64,000 nucleotides of DNA, from the NCBI GenBank assembly GCA_044228285.1, contig JBGAVD010000007.1, positions 62,001-126,000 on the forward strand, written 5' to 3'. A program made the position numbers and the translations under genes. The DNA is from JBBATK01 sp044228285. GTDB lineage: Bacteria; Bacteroidota; Ignavibacteria; Kapaibacteriales; NICIL-2. The notes beneath the pieces were generated by a model, which had not been told where the DNA came from, made no database searches, and saw nothing but the letters and a program-made list of their open reading frames with translations. This document shows positions 9,825 to 18,477 of the stretch, piece after piece (the first letter of the stretch is position 1; every line of letters begins with the position of its first letter).

Positions 9825-12800
9825 TAAAGCCCTTTACACGAAGAGGCATCTTCGGTCTGCTTTGCCTTCTTTTCTGTATGCAGGCTGCTTCGCAGCTCTG
9901 CGCTCAGGCATCGCTGACCATTGTGGATGCGCTGTCGCCTTATAAACTCAATCCAACCGTGTTGAGCAATGGACACTTTTCGATCTCAACGAATTACAGC
10001 AGTCCAACTAAGGGTATCATTTATCGCGAAGATGGTACCAATAACAAACCTGTGAATTACACCTCTTTCTTTCACGTGAAGATTGACAATGAGGTGTATC
10101 AACAGAGCTATGAATCCGACACCTCAGGATTTGGCGTTCCGGTTCAACACCCAATTGTTACCGAATCAATTTTTCGCGACACAGTAGCTGGAACCCCGCG
10201 AGTGAACGCTCGCTCCTTTGCGGTTTTGCCAAATCGCGATACCATGCGCTTCGTGTTCAGCATGTTTCCAGTGAAACGACCAAGCGGTGGTTTCATTCGT
10301 ATTAGTGTCACTGTAAACAATTCAACCTCAACAGCGCATAGCGTTGGTGTCCTGCTTCTTGTCGACACCAAGATTGGCAACAACGATCAGGCTCCTATCG
10401 CTTCAGCCTATGGATATAGCACGGTAGAGAAGCAGTTTGATCGCGGTGTTGGACAAGGTTTGCCTGACTTCTGGCTGGCACTTGAAGGCAGCCCGATTGG
10501 TCCAGGATTAGTTGCACGGGGCAACCTTCGTGATGTAGGCTTGGTGGAACCTGACCGTTTGCTGTTTGGCAACTGGACTGATTTCACGTCTCAAGGAATC
10601 CGCGGTCTAGGCTCTGCTATGTGGAAAGAGCGTACGGCATCCAACAATCAGTACACCGACAGCGCAGTTCTGCTCCTTTGGGAAGAAGAGCAGTTTGGTG
10701 CTGGACTTACGAAAATCAAAGCCTCAACAGAGATCGGCATTGTCGACTCTCTCAGCGTTGGCTTTGGAGGCGGTGGTGGTGGCGGCGGTGGCGGCTTCGG
10801 CGGTGGTGGCTTTGGAATGGCTGGGGCAGGTTCGTGCTTAACAGTAGATGTAGTGCACGAGAACCCATGCGGACTTGCAAGCTTCTCACCATACTTGCCA
10901 GACACCTTACAAGCACTCTATCTTGTTTCGAACCTTGACTCCGTTAAGATCGCAAGCAACACAAGCATACGTATTGAGACCTTACCACGCGGCTTATTTG
11001 CTCCAGCGGCATCAACCACCGTTATCCCATCAAACCTCGGTGCAGCACAAACAGGTGTGTGTGCATTAGCAATCGTACCAATGCCACGACTTGCAGCAAC
11101 GAGTTATCGCGTGCCACTGGCTGTCACGGTTGACCCTCCTGCAACAGTAGTATTGCGAGATACTCTCGACGTGTGTGTACCAGGTCTTGCCGCAACACTG
11201 GTGGCAGTAGATTCTACCTATCCACCAGTCTGCCCCAATCAAGTTGACACATTCGAAGTTCGTTTCAGACTGAAAGGAACTCGATGCCTGCCACTTCAAA
11301 ACGCTGTACTCAGCGGCAATGCCGCTGACTTGGCACTTTTTAGAATAGTTCAACCATTACCTGCCATTGCAAAAGCCGACTCCTTTGTGAGCATCCGCGT
11401 ACGCTACGCACCTCTCGCAAACAACACAACACCTACCATTGGAGTTGTGTTGACTCTGCGTGACTTTGAGAGCCTTGCACCAGCAGATACTACCTTCGAC
11501 TTCCCTCTCGACACAGCTTTCATTACGTGCCCATCCCGTGACGCAGCCTTCGAGTTTGGTCGAGTGCGGGATACGCTAAACTTCGGACACATTTGTATAG
11601 GAGATACAGCTAAAGCTGACTGGGATGTACTCAACATTGGCGGATGCACCGTCAACCTCACAAACTGCAGCTACCAAGCAGTAGTCAATACACCAGCGTT
11701 CAAGACGAATCCACTCACAGTATTTCCCGATGTGATTCAACGCAGTGGACTAAAGACAGTGAACTTCCTTTTCACACCGACCGTTCCAGGCAAGTATGTT
11801 TCGCTTGCTATCATCAATAGTGTTTCGGAACCAAAGCTCGACACCCTTGTCCTCATTGGCGAAGCCGATGAGCCCGGCATCCAAGCCCTTGCGAGTAACA
11901 CAGATCTTGATACGGTATGCGCAGGAAAAGACGGCAGCATTCAGGTAGAACTGAAGAACACGACGGCTTGTCCTGTACTTGTGGACAGTCTTCGCATCAA
12001 TTCTTCTACCGTGGGTTGGACCGTTCAACCTGCAGGACCAGTAACCATTGCTCCAAATTCGAGTATCCGTGCAACTGTCCGTGGTTCTTTTGCGACGGTT
12101 GGGAGCTACACCGCTCAACTACAGGTCTACAGTTCATCGAAGGTTTTCCAAACAACGACGTCGCTCGTCGTTGTGACAAGAACGATGAGCTCGCTCGACA
12201 CCTTGCGTTTTGGTGATGTCTTTGTGAAGACAAATGCCACAGATTCTATTGTGATTCACTCAACAGGTACGGCTCCACTGATCATAAATACACTCAACAA
12301 AGGTGGACTCTACCCAGGAGAGTATACCTTAACCAGCTCTAGCCCACTTCCCGCAACGGTTGCGGTTGGCGACTCACTGGTTGTGTATGTTCGATTTACA
12401 CCTGCGGACATTGAGCAGCGAGCAGCAACGATTCTTGTTTCAACGAACAGCGGCATCGCTTGCGCCGCCGTAGAATCAATTCTCTTAGTCGGTAGAGGTG
12501 TTCAGCCATTGGTTGATGTACGTGCTCGAACACTGGCTTTGGGTCGACTCTGTATAGGCACTACTGTCGACACAGTGATCGAAGTCCGAAATCCGGGCAA
12601 CTATCCTCTTACCATCAATAGTGTTCAATCGAGTGGCGCGCCTTCCTTTAGCATTAGCTCTGTAAATGGAGCGCTCGTTCAGCCAGACAGTGCATTCCGT
12701 ATTTCGGTGCGCTATACACCAGATCAAATTGGTACGGTGAAAGCTCAATTGACAATGAATACGAACGGCGTGTGGACCACACCAACAGATACTGTCATCA

Positions 12801-13531
12801 ATCTTAGTGCCAGCGGTATCGTCTGCGGAACCATTAGTGTTGACACCGTTGATGCGAAGCTTGGAGAAGACTTGCTCCTCCCTATCCGATTTAGTCCAGA
12901 CTCCAACTCGACCATGAGTGCGGCCCAGCTTGTTGCACTGATGAACGCATCGTCGCAACAACGCACGCAGTTTCAGCTGAGCTATTCAGACTCATTGGTA
13001 CGTTTGAGAAGTGTCGAAGCGAACACTGATATGCTTGCTCAGAATGCAACAGTGGTTAACAACCAAAACAGTTTTCTTGTTCGTAGTGGAGCACAGAACC
13101 TGCAGCAAAGTGCCATCATCGCCACCTTGCGGGGAGATGTCCTTTTGAGTCCTGTTTATCAAACAGTAGTTCGCATTCAAGTAGACACCTTCGCCAACGG
13201 CTTCAGCCGCATACGATTACAAGACGGTTTGGTTCGTTCGCAGTACTGCGCATTTAATCAACGCCTGGTGAACACATCTGCGGTAACCTTGTCTTTGCGT
13301 ATTCACTCACTGGGCTCCTCCGCTCTGGCTGAAGTGTACAGTGCAGAGCCAACAGCGGCCGAGTTGGAATGGTACACGCTTCAAGGACAGCTGGTTGATC
13401 GACGTAGTGTTCAACTCCATGGTGGAACAGAACTACTTCCACTCAGCGACGGAAGAGAATCTGGATTGTATATGGTGGTATTGAAGACTCCAACTCAGCA
13501 GCGTAGCGACCGCATGCTTTTGTGGAAGTAG
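9821..13531 (+). CDS. Choice-of-anchor-D T9SS cargo protein with poly-Gly segment
   Basis: 1236 residues. The start overlaps the upstream stop as ATGA. The signal peptide runs to about residue 29 (SQLCAQ). The N-terminal 300 residues form an unrecognised beta-rich domain. A Gly-rich run is encoded at about 10765-10830. Several ASH/choice-of-anchor-D modules follow (LNFGHICIGD, LRFGDVFVKT, LALGRLCIGT), most with paired Cys. Residues about 1000-1140 look like a cohesin-type fold. The C-terminus (ELEWYTLQGQLVDRR, then SGLYMVVL) is a T9SS-like sorting domain, though its opening PNP motif is not evident. This is the last gene of the operon and is followed by a strong hairpin. Function unknown; a surface adhesin or structural role is likely. 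Confidence 0.82.
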   Translation: MIKPFTRRGIFGLLCLLFCMQAASQLCAQASLTIVDALSPYKLNPTVLSNGHFSISTNYSSPTKGIIYREDGTNNKPVNYTSFFHVKIDNEVYQQSYESDTSGFGVPVQHPIVTESIFRDTVAGTPRVNARSFAVLPNRDTMRFVFSMFPVKRPSGGFIRISVTVNNSTSTAHSVGVLLLVDTKIGNNDQAPIASAYGYSTVEKQFDRGVGQGLPDFWLALEGSPIGPGLVARGNLRDVGLVEPDRLLFGNWTDFTSQGIRGLGSAMWKERTASNNQYTDSAVLLLWEEEQFGAGLTKIKASTEIGIVDSLSVGFGGGGGGGGGGFGGGGFGMAGAGSCLTVDVVHENPCGLASFSPYLPDTLQALYLVSNLDSVKIASNTSIRIETLPRGLFAPAASTTVIPSNLGAAQTGVCALAIVPMPRLAATSYRVPLAVTVDPPATVVLRDTLDVCVPGLAATLVAVDSTYPPVCPNQVDTFEVRFRLKGTRCLPLQNAVLSGNAADLALFRIVQPLPAIAKADSFVSIRVRYAPLANNTTPTIGVVLTLRDFESLAPADTTFDFPLDTAFITCPSRDAAFEFGRVRDTLNFGHICIGDTAKADWDVLNIGGCTVNLTNCSYQAVVNTPAFKTNPLTVFPDVIQRSGLKTVNFLFTPTVPGKYVSLAIINSVSEPKLDTLVLIGEADEPGIQALASNTDLDTVCAGKDGSIQVELKNTTACPVLVDSLRINSSTVGWTVQPAGPVTIAPNSSIRATVRGSFATVGSYTAQLQVYSSSKVFQTTTSLVVVTRTMSSLDTLRFGDVFVKTNATDSIVIHSTGTAPLIINTLNKGGLYPGEYTLTSSSPLPATVAVGDSLVVYVRFTPADIEQRAATILVSTNSGIACAAVESILLVGRGVQPLVDVRARTLALGRLCIGTTVDTVIEVRNPGNYPLTINSVQSSGAPSFSISSVNGALVQPDSAFRISVRYTPDQIGTVKAQLTMNTNGVWTTPTDTVINLSASGIVCGTISVDTVDAKLGEDLLLPIRFSPDSNSTMSAAQLVALMNASSQQRTQFQLSYSDSLVRLRSVEANTDMLAQNATVVNNQNSFLVRSGAQNLQQSAIIATLRGDVLLSPVYQTVVRIQVDTFANGFSRIRLQDGLVRSQYCAFNQRLVNTSAVTLSLRIHSLGSSALAEVYSAEPTAAELEWYTLQGQLVDRRSVQLHGGTELLPLSDGRESGLYMVVLKTPTQQRSDRMLLWK

Positions 13532-13552
13532 GTAGATATCATCATTCATTTT

Positions 13553-13585
13553 GCAAAAGGCTGGAGCTTCGCTCCGGCCTTTTGC
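13553..13585 (+). terminator. Terminator of the surface-protein operon
   Basis: A 15-bp stem with one G-T pair and a TTC loop (GCAAAAGGCTGGAGC paired with GCTCCGGCCTTTTGC) lies 21 bases after the stop at 13531. It is followed by GTTTC, a weak T-tract. Confidence 0.75.
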
Positions 13586-13649
13586 GTTTCATAGCTTGTT
13601 AGTAGGAGTATGATCAGTAGATTGACCTCTTCCTTTACCTAAGACAGTT

Positions 13650-14240
13650 ATGCACACTGAAGCAGAAAAGTACCTACGGAAACGCGACCCCATACTTGCC
13701 TCTTTGATCAAGAAGCATGGACCTTGTACCATTGTGCCAAGTACTAACTACTTTGGCTCCCTGTGCTCCGCAATCATCTCTCAGCAACTTTCAGTGAAGG
13801 TTGCAGCTACGATTGAAAAGCGATTCCTCATGCTTTTTGACAAATCGAAACCAAAGGCGGAAGAGACTTTGGCTTTGAATATTGCTGAGCTGCGCTCGGT
13901 AGGTCTCTCTGAACAGAAAGCAAAGTACATGCATAGCCTGGCAGAGCACTTTGCGGAGGCAAGAATCAAACCGCGGTCTTTCCGATCCATGAGCGATGAG
14001 CAGATTATTGAAGCGCTCTGTGCAGTACATGGAGTAGGACGCTGGACAGCTGAAATGTTTCTCATGTTCACCCTCGCCCGACCCGACGTGTTTTCCTTTG
14101 GTGACTATGGTCTCCGTACAGCAATGGGGAAACTGTACAGCTTAGAAACGAAGACGCAGATCCTCGAGAAGGCACAAGAATGGGCTCCCTACCGCAGTGT
14201 TGCCTCGTGGTATTTGTGGCGTAGTCTTGAGAATACCTAA
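13650..14240 (+). CDS. DNA-3-methyladenine glycosylase II family (AlkA-like)
   Basis: 196 residues of the HhH-GPD superfamily. It would remove alkylated purines such as 3-methyladenine from DNA, leaving an abasic site for base-excision repair. The early helix with SAIISQQLSVKVA is the family's usual opening. The helix-hairpin-helix is at residues about 125-145 (AVHGVGRWTAEMF). It is followed by RPDVFSFGDYGLR, where the Asp of GDYGLR is in the position of the catalytic Asp. It lacks the extra N-terminal domain of E. coli AlkA and the Fe-S cluster Cys of endonuclease III, so it is the short bacterial 3-MeA glycosylase type. The ATG at 13650 has only a weak ribosome site. It is convergent with the next gene. 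Confidence 0.88.
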   Translation: MHTEAEKYLRKRDPILASLIKKHGPCTIVPSTNYFGSLCSAIISQQLSVKVAATIEKRFLMLFDKSKPKAEETLALNIAELRSVGLSEQKAKYMHSLAEHFAEARIKPRSFRSMSDEQIIEALCAVHGVGRWTAEMFLMFTLARPDVFSFGDYGLRTAMGKLYSLETKTQILEKAQEWAPYRSVASWYLWRSLENT

Positions 14241-14310
14241 GATCAACGTAGATCGCAAACTAGGGCTCCACACTTGCTAGCACAGGGAAGAAGACTGAGT
14301 CGTCTGCCTA

Positions 14311-16707
14311 TCAGCGATCGATCACGAGTGTTTGTGTACGCACTACTCCATCGGCACGAAGCACCAAGTGATACACACCATTGCTTAGAGACCGTAGATC
14401 CAGGTTCAAGTTGTGATGTCCTGCGCTCCCCCAAGAACTGAGAGGATGGAGAACCACTTCGCCTTGAGTGTTATATACAACAAGATCACTGTGACTTGCG
14501 AAAGCGAGACTGTACTGAATATCTATCGACTCCGTATGAGTAGGATTCGGTGCAATACTCTTCAGTTGCGTTTGATAAGGAGAGATCACTACCTGGCGAA
14601 GATTGATAGCGCAGGCTGCGAGTTGTATCACGACTGACGAACTGGTGCTCACGACACAAGAACTTTGTTGCTTGGTATTATCAACTACTAAATCAGGCTT
14701 GATCGTCGTTGAAGAATCGAGAAGTGAGCGAAAAACCGGTGTAAAAAGTAATCCACTCGAATTCAAGGCCAATTCACCCGAAGCTCGTACAACTAGCTTT
14801 CCTTTTTGAGGATCACTTAGCTCATCAACAATCTGCACATCCCAGTCAGCAGGGAGCGCATCTCCATTCAGCACATAACCCAAGAACAACAGAAGCTCTG
14901 GATTGTAACGAATGGTTGCCGTGAGACCTTTGAGTTGTACCGTATCCCATGATGTTGATGTTGCGTACACGCCCAGAGCTACATTGGAACCCACCGTCGT
15001 TGCAATGGTCTCTGCTGCATCTCCTGCTCCGATACTATAGTGGACGGAGATGTCACGAACATGAACGACTACGGTATCACTGCTGACACAACCTGATGAG
15101 TCAATTCCACTCACGATATAGCTTGTTGTTGTTAGTGGTGTTGCTGTTGTAGACGCACAGGTATCACAACTCAAGCCAGTCTTTGGTGTCCACCGTATAC
15201 TCTTTCCAGCATGTTCAGCATGAAGCAGAACAGACTTGCCCGTACAGGTCACAAGATCCTCACCGGCGTCAAGATGCATGTCAGGGCTATCTGGGTAGAA
15301 TGCCATTCCACCAACGTATCCATAGGAATCTGCGAATCCATAGCCATACACATACAAGGCAAATGGTGTTGAGGCAGTTAAAGTATGTGCGCCGTCCTGC
15401 ATTGGAATGGAGGCATACGCATAGCACGAAGTACCGATGGAGCTAAACTTCGCACTCAGCGTTTTACCATCCAGTCGAAGACTGGCAACATCATTCATGG
15501 ACACGATGATGCTTATGTATTGCTGGTGATACACTCCGCTGGTTTGAACATTTGTAAAACGATAGCTCTGCAGGTACTGACGACGTGGCGGTATGACCAT
15601 CATGAAGGGATCGCCGTCAACTAAAGTTCCATTCGAGGACGACTTCTTGAAAAGTGCAACCATAACAGGTTTCGATGCTGTAAGTAATGCTGCCTGCGTG
15701 AGCGGAGCCTCAAATACCTCATTCTTCTGTAATGTTGCGAGCACCTTTTCATCAATCTTGAGGATAGTATTGTCATCTGCAGCTATCACACGATACAAGT
15801 CTGATCCAATGGTTGTTCCTCCAACCGGCTGAGCTAGAGGAGTGAGTACGTACTTCGTTCCCCAGACGCTGAGAGGGAGAAGTTGTTCATAGAGACAATC
15901 ACGAGAACTCATTGTTCCGTTTTCAGGAAGCCGCGCCCGTTGATGTCCTGCAAAGACTGCAACAGGTTTCGATGCTGTTACACTACTGCCGCTCAGGTCA
16001 TAGTCGAGTTGAGAAGTTGAGAACTGTGCCTGCACCAGATATGATTGACCTTTCTGCAAACGAACGCTCTTGGTCTTTGTTGCAGACACCGTTGTTGGAC
16101 AGCTGGTTGTGATTTGCACATCGGTATCGTCTTGACTTGCTACAATACAGAACTCTGAGGGTGTATAGTTTGAAGACACAGACCTGCCGCTGAGCTCTCC
16201 ATCACTTTTGTAGCTGAGCACTCGGTACTCAGTGCCAAGACTACTAGTAGGGAAAATCAAAGTGGCATCACTGCTTCTATCTGCTTTGTTCAAAGCATAG
16301 ACTGCAACATCATGATCCGAATGAATAGAGATCATTTGCTTCGATGCACGCTCATTGTCATTGCTGTTGCCAAAGGCGGTGTCTTGATGAGGTTGATTGT
16401 ATCCAAAGAGCTCATAGTCAGACCAACGTAACGAAAGAGAGTAGATCGTTTGCGGATTGCTTATGGAGAATGGGATCGTTCTGCTTTGTCCGCTGCGACT
16501 CGTCAATTCAATCGTCCCTTTGGTGAGCTGTTCGCCAACGATATAGATGTACAGAGAATCGCTGGTGCTATTTGCTGTGCTGTGATAGTTAGGTAGAAAA
16601 CTGAGAAAGAACTCGGTACCCCGCGTACTCTGCTGTGCAGAAACATCTGATAACAATACCATGCTTAACAAAAGCACGACTACTGGGAGTGCGTTTAGCT
16701 TCTTCAT
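14311..16707 (-). CDS. IgGFc-binding-like T9SS cargo protein
   Basis: About 798 residues from the ATG at 16707, chosen because MKKLNALPVVVLLLSMVLL is a clean signal peptide ending at SDVSAQ; the longer frame to 16761 would bury it. Residues about 25-460 match the IgGFc-binding N-terminal domain type found in Bacteroidota surface proteins (YALNKADRSSDATLIFP; later KPVMVALFKKSS). About 475-555 is an Ig-like, Cys-containing repeat like those of the 23613 gene. About 556-690 resembles a cohesin-type fold. The last 85 residues are a T9SS sorting domain (IAPNPTHTES, VVYNTQGEVV, NGVYHLVL). It is a probable surface adhesin; that it binds antibody is not implied. Confidence 0.82.
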   Translation of the reverse strand: MKKLNALPVVVLLLSMVLLSDVSAQQSTRGTEFFLSFLPNYHSTANSTSDSLYIYIVGEQLTKGTIELTSRSGQSRTIPFSISNPQTIYSLSLRWSDYELFGYNQPHQDTAFGNSNDNERASKQMISIHSDHDVAVYALNKADRSSDATLIFPTSSLGTEYRVLSYKSDGELSGRSVSSNYTPSEFCIVASQDDTDVQITTSCPTTVSATKTKSVRLQKGQSYLVQAQFSTSQLDYDLSGSSVTASKPVAVFAGHQRARLPENGTMSSRDCLYEQLLPLSVWGTKYVLTPLAQPVGGTTIGSDLYRVIAADDNTILKIDEKVLATLQKNEVFEAPLTQAALLTASKPVMVALFKKSSSNGTLVDGDPFMMVIPPRRQYLQSYRFTNVQTSGVYHQQYISIIVSMNDVASLRLDGKTLSAKFSSIGTSCYAYASIPMQDGAHTLTASTPFALYVYGYGFADSYGYVGGMAFYPDSPDMHLDAGEDLVTCTGKSVLLHAEHAGKSIRWTPKTGLSCDTCASTTATPLTTTSYIVSGIDSSGCVSSDTVVVHVRDISVHYSIGAGDAAETIATTVGSNVALGVYATSTSWDTVQLKGLTATIRYNPELLLFLGYVLNGDALPADWDVQIVDELSDPQKGKLVVRASGELALNSSGLLFTPVFRSLLDSSTTIKPDLVVDNTKQQSSCVVSTSSSVVIQLAACAINLRQVVISPYQTQLKSIAPNPTHTESIDIQYSLAFASHSDLVVYNTQGEVVLHPLSSWGSAGHHNLNLDLRSLSNGVYHLVLRADGVVRTQTLVIDR

Positions 16708-16993
16708 GTTGATCACTGATAAGTATGCGTGCTTCGTACATACAGCCTCTCTCACAAGCATGTGTACTGACCTGCTGCGATATCATTGGAAGGTCAGGAA
16801 TGTCGCGGGAGAGCTACTGCGTTCAAGAGTCTATGATGCAGAAAAAAATGTTGTCGACTTCTAAGCGCTGAATTCAGACAACACAACTAACACAGACTTT
16901 TGCTAAGGGTAACGAGAGAAGGGGTCTTTTTTATTAATTGCTACAGCGCCACAGTACTAAGAGCATGTTGTTCTTCACGAAAGAGCCAGAGAG

Positions 16994-17968
16994 CTACGAT
17001 TGCAGATCAGTCTCATGGGAGAACACCGAGGTCGATGAATCCAGAGCCAGAGTTGTTGAAGGGCTTTGAGGAGCCAGGACATTACCCACGCAAAGAGCAA
17101 ATCGCTGTGCATAGCGTCCAGCAAACTGCCGATGTGCATCATCCATACTTGTGGCACACATACGAAAAGCGTTCAAACGTTCCACCTCTGTAACTCGTTC
17201 GTCGAGTCCAGCGCGTATGTTTCGAATAAGAGATGGACTCAGGTGGTCGCCGTAGAGAGCCAGTGTATCGATCTTGGCGACACGATCGGTCAAAAGCTCT
17301 TCCAAAACAATACAGAGTTCTTCTGCAGCATCAGCTGCCGAAGGCAGTTGGCAGGTATGAAAAAACACCAAATCACCTGCGGAATAGAGTCCAATACAAA
17401 GCTCAGTGTCATCAACAGAGACAAGTGCAACCGTCTGCTCGCGTTTCTCAGGATAGTTATAGGCAAAAGAGGCATAGGCACTTTGCGCAGCTATTCGGAA
17501 TTCGCAATGGCTGTGTCCGCACTCAGCTAAGGCTTGTAGCAAGCGCTGCTCAACAGCAGTTTCGCTCAATATCATTAGCATCTGTTGGGTTTGACCAGAG
17601 CTCAGTGGCAAAGCTAGTGCACGAAAATCCTGCAAACTCTTTTGAGGAGCGAATTGCAAAACTTCTAAACTCAACAACTCCTGAAGTTTCTCGCGTTCAT
17701 GTAGATCAACAAGCGGAATACAGCTATAGTGGAGTGCGGCGGGAGCCAGACAGACCACCACTTTGGTTGCTCCTCCTTGCAGTGATTGTAGGAGCGATTG
17801 CAACTGCGTACGCAGTGCTTCGTCAGACGAACTATTCGAAAAGTCTACTGCTTCTTCAATCAACGCTATGTCCAATATCTCAATACCCTTCGAACCATAG
17901 TGGCTTAAGGTACACAACAGTGATTCGGAAGTGCAGGAGATACTAAGTGTACGCTGATTTAAATCCAT
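16994..17968 (-). CDS. Actin-like PilM/DUF3822-type protein
   Basis: 324 residues, apparently cytoplasmic, without signal peptide or membrane segment. The order of elements recalls PilM or DUF3822 proteins, which share an actin-like ATPase fold. There is a short beta-strand opening (LNQRTLSISC), then a LQSLLQSL helix before VVVCLAPAALHYSCIPL. Next comes ELLSLEVLQFAPQ, matching the usual LP...E...P segment, and a central VALVSVDDTELCIGLYS strand pair like the second actin lobe. The C-terminal Ala-Gln-rich helix (RYAQRFALCVGN) also fits. The match is structural in style rather than by strong motif. No pilN, pilO or other pilus genes are nearby, so a pilus role cannot be claimed. A 12-bp palindrome lies 20 bases upstream of the start. 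Confidence 0.5.
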   Translation of the reverse strand: MDLNQRTLSISCTSESLLCTLSHYGSKGIEILDIALIEEAVDFSNSSSDEALRTQLQSLLQSLQGGATKVVVCLAPAALHYSCIPLVDLHEREKLQELLSLEVLQFAPQKSLQDFRALALPLSSGQTQQMLMILSETAVEQRLLQALAECGHSHCEFRIAAQSAYASFAYNYPEKREQTVALVSVDDTELCIGLYSAGDLVFFHTCQLPSAADAAEELCIVLEELLTDRVAKIDTLALYGDHLSPSLIRNIRAGLDERVTEVERLNAFRMCATSMDDAHRQFAGRYAQRFALCVGNVLAPQSPSTTLALDSSTSVFSHETDLQS

Positions 17969-17987
17969 TCCCTTGGTGTAGCTAGTG

Positions 17988-17999
17988 TTGACGCGTCAA
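17988..17999. promoter_or_regulatory. 12-bp perfect palindrome, candidate operator
   Basis: TTGACGCGTCAA reads the same on both strands and sits 20 bases upstream of the minus-strand start at 17968, where it could block or recruit polymerase. No regulator is known from the sequence. Confidence 0.3.
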
Positions 18000-18066
18000 T
18001 GCGTTCGCTCTACGAATAGACCCAAAATAACGAATGAACTGACGACATCAACCATACCTTCATGGC

Positions 18067-18099
18067 TTTCGACACGCTTTCGACTCGCTTTCAACTCGC
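18067..18099. repeat. Three tandem 11-bp repeats
   Basis: The unit TTTCGACTCGC is repeated three times with single-base changes (TTTCGACACGC, TTTCGACTCGC, TTTCAACTCGC), followed by a partial TCTCGC. It is non-coding on either strand. Confidence 0.6.
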
Positions 18100-18477
18100 T
18101 CTCGCTTCTTTTCATCCTTCCACAGTCCTGACAACGGTGCGCCTTGGACGAGTCGTCTCAAATCTTAGCTGTGCTTCCGCGTCCAATGAGAACTAGCACC
18201 AAAGGCTGTTCAGGTCCGCTCGAACGAGGTAACAGACCAACAAAGCTTTCAGACCAATGTCAGTTCGCTTTGAGTGCATTCGTAAGAAGATGTCAGAGTG
18301 TTTATCAGCACAGAAGTATACGGACAAAGTGGGCACAGGAATTGTGTAAATAATCTGACACTTTTGGGTGAAATATTTGTCCCTGTGGAAAACTTAGGCT
18401 AATTTGCAAATTGGTGAAGATTTCTGTTGGACGGAAATCTCGATGGACACTTTTGAACACTTTTTGAAGGAGAATGA

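Larger units (their letters stand above)
17969..18477. other. Divergent intergenic region with small repeats
   Basis: About 510 bases without a gene, between a minus-strand PilM-like gene and the plus-strand mltD-like gene. It holds a 12-bp palindrome (17988-17999), three copies of an 11-bp tandem repeat (18067-18099), a motif shared with a distant intergenic region (18384-18400) and a clear ribosome site for the transglycosylase. Promoters for both genes must lie here, but no consensus was convincing. Confidence 0.5.

Noticed and set aside
12485..12961. Minus-strand open frame of 158 codons inside the 9821 cargo gene
   Set aside because: Shadow of a long repeat-rich gene; composition is Arg/Cys/His-rich as expected from antisense reading.
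18384..18392. TTTTCCACA-like word as part of a replication origin
   Set aside because: Single copy here, no cluster of boxes, no dnaA or dnaN nearby.
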